Shown: in pieces, positions 22,335 through 27,218 of the stretch
Layout: each line of letters opens with the position of its first letter
Numbering within the stretch: the stretch's first letter is position 1
Origin: a virus
Reading direction: 5' to 3' (one strand)
Length of the DNA: 27,218 nucleotides
IMG/VR virus record: IMGVR_UViG_3300037481_000254
Coordinates: 1 to 27,218 of that record
Notes under the pieces: model-generated
Database searches by the model: none
Told to the model about the DNA's origin: nothing
The model's input: only the letters and a program-made list of their open reading frames with translations
Position numbers and translations under genes: made by a program

Positions 22335-24045
22335 AATCACGCACATGGGGCAGGCCCGCAAGCAAAAGGTCGCTGCCCTGGTTCAGGAGGCCAAGAAGAA
22401 GCACTGGACCCCTGGGATGCTGGCCGAACGCCTGAAGCGCGTTGCTGACACTCCCACGAAGCGTGACAAGCGAGACTGGTACACCGTTGCCCGAACCGAG
22501 CTGACCGATGTGAAGGCCCATGACTCCATCGACGCCATCCTTGAGAAACACGGTAGGAAGGCCAGGGTTATCCGCAAAACGGGTGACGCCTGTGAAGCCT
22601 GTCTGCACGCCTTCGGCCACCCCAGCAAGCCTCGGGTGTGGACTGCGGGCACAATCCCTGACCACCTCAAGGGTGCCGTCCATCCCAACTGCAAATGCTC
22701 GCCCTGGCTGGTTGTGGGGATTGAGAAGATCAAAAAGTCGACTTTTTTGATAAAGGGCTCACTCCAGAAAAAGATGAAACTCACCGCGCCTCCAAGTGAG
22801 GAGGCATTTCATTGGATGCGCTCAGGGTTTATGCCAGCTAAGAGGCAAGCTATTCCGCGAGCTGAAGGTGACGAGCGGAAAAGGATGTTACACAAACTTC
22901 ATGGGCTCACCGATGTGAAGAAGCACGCGGATGGAACGAGGAGCTTCCTGATGCACCGAGGAATGGGTGGAGGAGAGTTCCAGGACAACATAAAGGACGG
23001 CAAGTATTCCTCGAAGGAACGAACATCTTGGACGCCATCACTCAAAACAGCAAAACATTTTGCACGTCGCGAAGCGTTGGAAAAAACAACAAACCCCGTT
23101 GTTTCGGCATGGGTTCACGAGAATGACATTCATTCGATGCCCGCCATGAAGGTTGGAAAAAACAATTCAAAAGCCACAGCAGCAGTAAGGAAAGAACAAG
23201 AGTTCCTTGTCGGTCACGAAAAACAATCAAACCACTCGCCAGTCCACAATGTTGAGCATGTCTCTGGATATGGAGGAGGGTGGAACGAAGTTTTCAAAAA
23301 AGCGTTCATCGTGAAGTCCGGCTATCGGGCCTTTTATGGCGAGATCCGCCACAGGAAAAGTGGCACCTGGGAAAAAACGGTGGACGGCTGGAAAAAGGTC
23401 AAAGAGGACAAGGACGGCAGCAAGGGCTCATGGGCATTTGATCCGAAAGATCCCAAGCAATACTACTGGAAACAGTATTACAACATCGACAAGAACAGCC
23501 CGCTACCCATCAAAAACGTCATCGACAACTGGATGAAGTACAAAGCCACACCAGCAGACGCGGTGACTCACGCCAAATATAAGGCGAAGGACTTGTTGCC
23601 ATACCGTGAATACTACTGGAACGAGAGCAAGAACCGGCACGGCAAGGAGGAGTGGGAAAGCCTCAAACAAAGCATCAAAGCGGGCGGCTGGAGTGAGGAT
23701 GATCCTCTCATTCTCATGATAGATCGCAAGGATCGTAGGGTGTATGTCGGCGAAGGAAACCATCGCCTCAACATCATCAAGGAAGTGTTTGGAGATGACT
23801 ACGAGGTTCCTGTCAGGTTTTACTGCACTGGTGGAGCTGACAATGTTTTCAATGAACTCAAAGAGGAAAAAAAGCGGCTGAAGGAATGGCAAAAGGAAAA
23901 GGCAGAGAAGCTCAGCAAGGCATTCAAGCTGCCTGAGTTCAACTACCAAATGAGGTTCGTGATAGCCAAGCACCTCAAGCCGAAGAAGATCAGCAAGGAA
24001 CAGTGGAAGGAAAAAGTGAAACAAGCCACCGGAGAAGGGGTGTGA
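22321..24045 (+). CDS. Mu gpF-like head protein fused to ADP-ribosyltransferase-like and ParB/sulfiredoxin-like domains
   Basis: A 574-residue fusion with GGGAGAAGG upstream. Residues 1-135 match the C-terminal part of Mu gpF/SPP1 gp7 minor head proteins: A-R-T-E-L-T, C91-E-A-C94 and H121-P-N-C-K-C126. Residues about 150-305 fit an R-S-E ADP-ribosyltransferase: H-R213-G-M, S236-W-T-P-S and E292-Q-E294-F-L-V. A W/G hairpin (T349-W-E-K..G-W357-K-K-V) precedes a ParB/Srx-like domain (about 420-510) with E-G-N-H481-R-L. MuF-linked toxins are known in temperate phages. The fusion suggests delivery of an Arg-modifying enzyme from the virion, as T4 Alt does; that is inferred. Catalytic activity of either domain is unproven. 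Confidence 0.65.
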   Translation: MPVDEITHMGQARKQKVAALVQEAKKKHWTPGMLAERLKRVADTPTKRDKRDWYTVARTELTDVKAHDSIDAILEKHGRKARVIRKTGDACEACLHAFGHPSKPRVWTAGTIPDHLKGAVHPNCKCSPWLVVGIEKIKKSTFLIKGSLQKKMKLTAPPSEEAFHWMRSGFMPAKRQAIPRAEGDERKRMLHKLHGLTDVKKHADGTRSFLMHRGMGGGEFQDNIKDGKYSSKERTSWTPSLKTAKHFARREALEKTTNPVVSAWVHENDIHSMPAMKVGKNNSKATAAVRKEQEFLVGHEKQSNHSPVHNVEHVSGYGGGWNEVFKKAFIVKSGYRAFYGEIRHRKSGTWEKTVDGWKKVKEDKDGSKGSWAFDPKDPKQYYWKQYYNIDKNSPLPIKNVIDNWMKYKATPADAVTHAKYKAKDLLPYREYYWNESKNRHGKEEWESLKQSIKAGGWSEDDPLILMIDRKDRRVYVGEGNHRLNIIKEVFGDDYEVPVRFYCTGGADNVFNELKEEKKRLKEWQKEKAEKLSKAFKLPEFNYQMRFVIAKHLKPKKISKEQWKEKVKQATGEGV

Positions 24046-24047
24046 CC

Positions 24048-24320
24048 ATGAACCCAGCCATGAACATCAAAAAGGCTCACGATTGGATATTCAAAGCCAA
24101 AGAATACCTGAAAGGCGGCAAGGCCGACGGGAAGCCTGACAGCGCATTCGACCCCAAGGAACTCAAGATGGGCATGAAGGTGGAAACCGAGCACACGAAA
24201 TGCCCGAAACGCCGAAAGGAGATCGCCAAGGATCACCTCGAAGAGTTCGGGAACTACTACACCCACCTCAAGGACATGGAAGATCGCCTGAAGTCCAAAA
24301 AGAAGAAGGGCGCTGCCTGA
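24048..24320 (+). CDS. DUF5661-like protein
   Basis: A 90-residue protein with GGAGAAGGGG before the ATG at 24048. The centre has the DUF5661 hallmark: E-L-K-M-G-M-K-V-E-T-E-H-T, then A-K-D-H-L-E-E-F-G-N-Y-Y and H-L-K-D-M-E. This small alpha-helical family is frequent in phages and has no assigned function. The C-terminus is Lys-rich. Its place between the MuF fusion and the protease fits a head-associated or internal protein. Confidence 0.65.
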   Translation: MNPAMNIKKAHDWIFKAKEYLKGGKADGKPDSAFDPKELKMGMKVETEHTKCPKRRKEIAKDHLEEFGNYYTHLKDMEDRLKSKKKKGAA

Positions 24321-24407
24321 TCGACGCATCGCCTGCTACCAAACCCATGTGGTTCCCTTGTTTATTTGCTTCATAACCAGCGAAAATGGATAGAAGAGAG
24401 GTTAAGC
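24321..24407 (+). promoter_or_regulatory. Short AT-richer intergenic gap before the capsid genes, possible promoter
   Basis: This 87-base gap is the longest in the right half of the window and more AT-rich than its surroundings (CCCTTGTTTATTTGCTTCATAACC). It ends with a GAGAGG ribosome site for the protease gene. I see no convincing -35/-10 pair and no stem-loop followed by T. Its position ahead of protease, scaffold and capsid would suit a promoter for strong late expression, but that is a guess. Confidence 0.2.
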
Positions 24408-25208
24408 ATGAACATAAGCATTGAGCATAACCCAAGCAGCTTCATGGTGCGTTCGGATGGCACCTTCCGGGCCTCATTCGGTGGCATCGAGATGAACCTG
24501 CTCAAAGCGCAGGACAAAAACGGCGCTGTTGTTTATCCATTTCAGGGCATTTGTTCCACACAGGACAAGGACATCGAAGGCGAGATATTGATTCAAAAGG
24601 GCCTCGATTTCGCTCCGTTCATGCAGTTCGGAGAGTTCAACTGGAACCACATTCCCTTCGCCATGGTTGGAGTACCTGTTGGCAAAAAGGCGTGGTTCGA
24701 CGATCCAGTGTGGAAGAGTCAGGGTGAAATACTTGGCGGATTGGTTGCATTGTCGCTTAACGGCAAGGACTACACGACCGACCAAATCGTCAGCCAGCAC
24801 AACACGCTCAAGAAAGCAGGGCACACGAAGGGCCTCGCGCAGTCCGTCGAGGGCAAAGTCGTCGAGCGGAGCGCGTGCGGAAAGTTCGTGAAGAGTGCGA
24901 CGATCTACAATATCGCGTTGACGTTCCAGCCGATCAACGGTGGCACCAATGTAGATCTGTTGGCGAAGAGTTTTGCTGGAAAAGCCGAGATCATAACGTC
25001 GGATCGCTGGTACGACAGCCTTGAAAAGGGCGCGTTGTCCGTCGCAGACGCGAAGCCGGTTATGAAGGAGGATCTTGAAGGCGCGACCGACGAGGTTGGT
25101 ATGTTGGCGCGGAAGCTGAGGGATCGGCTCATGGTTCGCAAGAGCATGGGACGCCTGGAAGCTGAAGTGCATGTTTGGAACTTTCTCCGTAAAAAATACG
25201 GGAAGTAG
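24408..25208 (+). CDS. Prohead maturation protease
   Basis: A 266-residue serine protease. The ATG at 24408 has GAGAGG just upstream and is preferred over an earlier in-frame start. The herpesvirus-assemblin/HK97-type core shows G-I-C-S-T-Q-D-K-D-I-E-G near residue 50, catalytic His in F-N-W-N-H81, and catalytic Ser in A-Q-S146-V-E-G-K-V-V-E-R, followed by the A-T-I-Y-N-I-A-L-T strand. It would cleave the scaffold and head proteins, and perhaps the packaged cargo proteins, during capsid maturation. The C-terminal helical tail may be autocleaved. Gene order protease-scaffold-capsid supports the call. Confidence 0.75.
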   Translation: MNISIEHNPSSFMVRSDGTFRASFGGIEMNLLKAQDKNGAVVYPFQGICSTQDKDIEGEILIQKGLDFAPFMQFGEFNWNHIPFAMVGVPVGKKAWFDDPVWKSQGEILGGLVALSLNGKDYTTDQIVSQHNTLKKAGHTKGLAQSVEGKVVERSACGKFVKSATIYNIALTFQPINGGTNVDLLAKSFAGKAEIITSDRWYDSLEKGALSVADAKPVMKEDLEGATDEVGMLARKLRDRLMVRKSMGRLEAEVHVWNFLRKKYGK

Positions 25209-25217
25209 GAGGATCTT

Positions 25218-26075
25218 ATGGATCGCTTTGATGAACTCTCTTCGGAGCTGGAAAGCTCCATCGCTGAGGAGCCAACCTCGGAAAATCAAGCCGACGGGTT
25301 GGCAAAGGCTGTGACCGATGCAGCGCGGGACTACCTGGAAAAGGCCAAGGGCAAGAAGAAGGGCGAAAAAAATCCGTCCGACCTCACTGCCGAGGAAATT
25401 TCCAACAACACCGAGGAAGAAATTGAGGCTGACGGCGACCCTGCTGAGCATCCCAAAGCATCCGGTGGCGCATATCCTGACGTGAAAAAGTACGTCAAGA
25501 AGGCCGCTGAATGCGATGACGACGACGAGGATGACGACGACGAGGATGACAAGCCTGACTTTTTCAAGAAGAAGGGCAAAGTCAAAAAGGCCGTCACTGA
25601 GGACGAGGAAGTTGATGCTACCGAGTTCATGGGTGAGCTTGGAGAAGCAGTCAACTACATCGGCGGAAGGTTGGAAAACCTTGCCAAGTCGATGAACCTC
25701 TTGATGAAGGGTCAGGCCATTTTCGGCAACATCGTTGCTGACCTTGCCGATCCTCGCAAGGACAAACTCCAGGAAACCATGGCAAAGGCCCTTGTGTTCC
25801 TCGTGAAAGAGAACAAGGAACTCAAAAAGGCCGTGTCCCTGAATGTTGACCTGATGAAGGCCGTTCAGAAGATGCCTGGACTTCCCGTGGTTGCTGGTAT
25901 GATCAATCCAGCAGGCTCCTCCGAAACCGCCGATACCGTGCAGAAAGCACAAGGACCGACGGCATCGAAGGCTGACATGGACACGCTGATGAAGGCAAGA
26001 TTGGAAGGGAAGATCACCCATGCACAATGGCTGCAAGCCAAGCACACGGGCGACCTCTCTTTTCTCAAGGGTTGA
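25218..26075 (+). CDS. Scaffold-like protein
   Basis: A 285-residue protein with an AGGAGGA site. It is highly charged, with a Lys-rich N-terminal region, a long Asp/Glu run at about residues 99-112, coiled-coil helices at about 140-215 and a C-terminal A-R-L-E-G-K-I-T-H-A-Q-W-L-Q helix of the kind that contacts the capsid protein. Between protease and major capsid genes, with low-complexity acidic and helical character, it is most likely the internal scaffold that guides shell assembly and is then degraded. No sequence family recognised. Confidence 0.65.
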   Translation: MDRFDELSSELESSIAEEPTSENQADGLAKAVTDAARDYLEKAKGKKKGEKNPSDLTAEEISNNTEEEIEADGDPAEHPKASGGAYPDVKKYVKKAAECDDDDEDDDDEDDKPDFFKKKGKVKKAVTEDEEVDATEFMGELGEAVNYIGGRLENLAKSMNLLMKGQAIFGNIVADLADPRKDKLQETMAKALVFLVKENKELKKAVSLNVDLMKAVQKMPGLPVVAGMINPAGSSETADTVQKAQGPTASKADMDTLMKARLEGKITHAQWLQAKHTGDLSFLKG

Positions 26076-26119
26076 GGACAGGGTTTTTACAACGGGAATC
26101 TTGAAAGGAGATCCATCGT

Positions 26120-27218
26120 ATGAATAACTTTACTGAGTCGCAAATCATGGACTTGGTGCGAAAAGCCCTGTCCGTGGATAGCGCGACAGGCGCATCAATT
26201 GCTCCATTCATGAAGGAATCGCTCGAAGACGAAGCCTACGTCCAACTGTATTCGGAAAAGGACAAGGCTCAGATGTCCCTTCTGAAGGATCTGCCGCGCG
26301 TTCAGGCTGGACAGATCGCACACGAGTTCACCATTGTTGACACCTACGGCAACCACAAAGCCAAGGCGTCATTCTCGGCGAACTCCCTCCCAACCAGCGC
26401 CAACATCGGCGGCACGAAAAAGGTTGTGAACCTGAAACTGTACGGCAAAACTTCCGCCGTCCAGGGCCTCACGGTGCTTCAGAACACCATCCGGGCAATG
26501 GGTCAGCCCAACATCGCTTCGGCCAACGACATGGCCGTGCGGCGTCTGCTCATGTACGTCCTCAACACGGAGCTTTACGGTTCCGACACTCGCTGCACCC
26601 TGGACACCAACCAGTTCAAGGGCTTCTTCCAGCTCATCGACGAGCTTACGAAGGCGACGGGCGCAACGGGCTACTTCAGCAACGGCGACATCTTCATCGA
26701 CCTCCGTGGTCAACCGCTTCTTCCTCCGGCCATCAAGTCCCAGGCCGTTGGAATCACCAAGCGCAACGCCATCCTCCGCAGGATCTATATGGCTCCTGAA
26801 GTGCTGGAAACGCTGGAGAACAACCTCGATCCAGCCGCTCGCTTCCTGATCGCTCCCCAGGCTTCCACGCAGGGAATGATCGTTGGCAACAGCATCGACG
26901 GAATGCGCGTTCAGGGTGAGATTGTGTACTTCCGGCGCGACAATGCGCTGTCCACCTTCGTCAAAACTGGTGGACCCAACGGCACTCTGATTGCAGGCGC
27001 TCCCGCAGCGTTCGCATTCGGTGGAGCTGGTGGCGGAACGATCACACAACCCGCAGTGAACATCGCAGGCGTCGGCAAGTTCGCCACGACTGGCGAGAGA
27101 CTCACGGGCCTCATTTACATCGTGACCGCTGTGAACGATGTGGGCGAGTCGCTGTACTCCACCACCTCCGCTCCAGTGAACGCCACGGCTGGCAAGACGG
27201 TTGAGTTCACGATCACTC
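26120..27218 (+). CDS. Major capsid protein, 3'-incomplete
   Basis: The frame opens at ATG 26120 with a strong AAAGGAG site and runs open to the window end (366 codons seen). The product has an HK97-type order: a helical N-terminal arm, A-H-E-F-T-I-V-D-T-Y-G-N, a long spine-like region with A-N-D-M-A-V-R-R-L-L-M-Y-V-L-N-T-E-L-Y, and I-Y-M-A-P-E-V-L-E-T-L. From about residue 320 it enters a G-L-I-Y-I-V-T-A-V-N-D-V-G-E-S beta-sandwich typical of Ig/FN3-like surface domains. The strong ribosome site and gene order support the major shell protein. The C-terminus is not in the window. Confidence 0.7.
   Translation, partial: MNNFTESQIMDLVRKALSVDSATGASIAPFMKESLEDEAYVQLYSEKDKAQMSLLKDLPRVQAGQIAHEFTIVDTYGNHKAKASFSANSLPTSANIGGTKKVVNLKLYGKTSAVQGLTVLQNTIRAMGQPNIASANDMAVRRLLMYVLNTELYGSDTRCTLDTNQFKGFFQLIDELTKATGATGYFSNGDIFIDLRGQPLLPPAIKSQAVGITKRNAILRRIYMAPEVLETLENNLDPAARFLIAPQASTQGMIVGNSIDGMRVQGEIVYFRRDNALSTFVKTGGPNGTLIAGAPAAFAFGGAGGGTITQPAVNIAGVGKFATTGERLTGLIYIVTAVNDVGESLYSTTSAPVNATAGKTVEFTIT

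Noticed and set aside
25514-25552. Asp/Glu codon run resembling a simple DNA repeat
   Set aside because: It encodes an acidic stretch in the scaffold-like protein; such runs are common in scaffolds and do not indicate a regulatory repeat.
24474-26045. 523-codon open frame on the minus strand
   Set aside because: It lies wholly antisense to the prohead protease and scaffold genes, has low-complexity His/Leu/Val composition typical of a shadow frame, and no ribosome site suits it.
1-27218. CRISPR arrays, tRNA genes, insertion sequences and attachment sites
   Set aside because: I looked for regular short direct repeats with spacers, cloverleaf-type segments and terminal inverted repeats with transposases and saw none that would hold up.

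Overview
The window reads as part of a large tailed double-stranded DNA bacteriophage (Caudoviricetes) or prophage genome, probably from an uncultured or poorly studied lineage. Every supported gene lies on the + strand. Genes are packed tightly, many joined by ATGA or GTGA stop/start overlaps, with GTG and TTG starts in places. No rRNA, tRNA, CRISPR array or insertion sequence was recognised. The order endolysin - large terminase - portal - internal/head proteins - prohead protease - scaffold - major capsid protein fixes the phage identity. The host cannot be named from the sequence.

Left part (1-5.8 kb): an accessory region of small genes. It holds several unrecognised proteins, two very short single-membrane-segment proteins, a ubiquitin-like beta-grasp protein, a probable Acb2-family cyclic-nucleotide sponge (anti-CBASS/anti-Thoeris), a degenerate DEDD-exonuclease-like protein, an HNH nuclease, two tandem Rrf2-like winged-helix proteins, a small Cys-rich protein and an N6-adenine-type DNA methyltransferase. 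The mix suggests host takeover and defence evasion.

Middle (5.8-12.3 kb): a two-domain endolysin (glucosaminidase-like plus Amidase_3), three small genes including a zinc ribbon, a GpA-like large terminase, the portal protein, a cold-shock-domain protein whose start lies inside the portal gene, a BppU-N-like beta protein and a small unrecognised protein.

Right part (12.3-24.3 kb), the most unusual section: about 12 kb inserted between portal and protease encodes four large multidomain proteins. They are a 1165-residue SNF2-like helicase, a 461-residue SWIM-zinc-finger protein, a 1729-residue modular protein ending in a UvrD/Rep-type helicase, and a 574-residue fusion of a Mu gpF-like head domain, an R-S-E ADP-ribosyltransferase-like domain and a ParB/sulfiredoxin-like domain. 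The first three share a helical domain of about 78 residues centred on a W-x2-W-x-K-x-H-G-G motif. All four carry short W/G hairpin motifs. My inference is that these are virion-internal cargo proteins, packaged through a shared targeting domain and ejected with the DNA, comparable in logic to the P1 Dar proteins or T4 Alt/internal proteins. They are followed by a DUF5661-like protein, the prohead protease, a scaffold-like protein and a major capsid protein cut by the window end.
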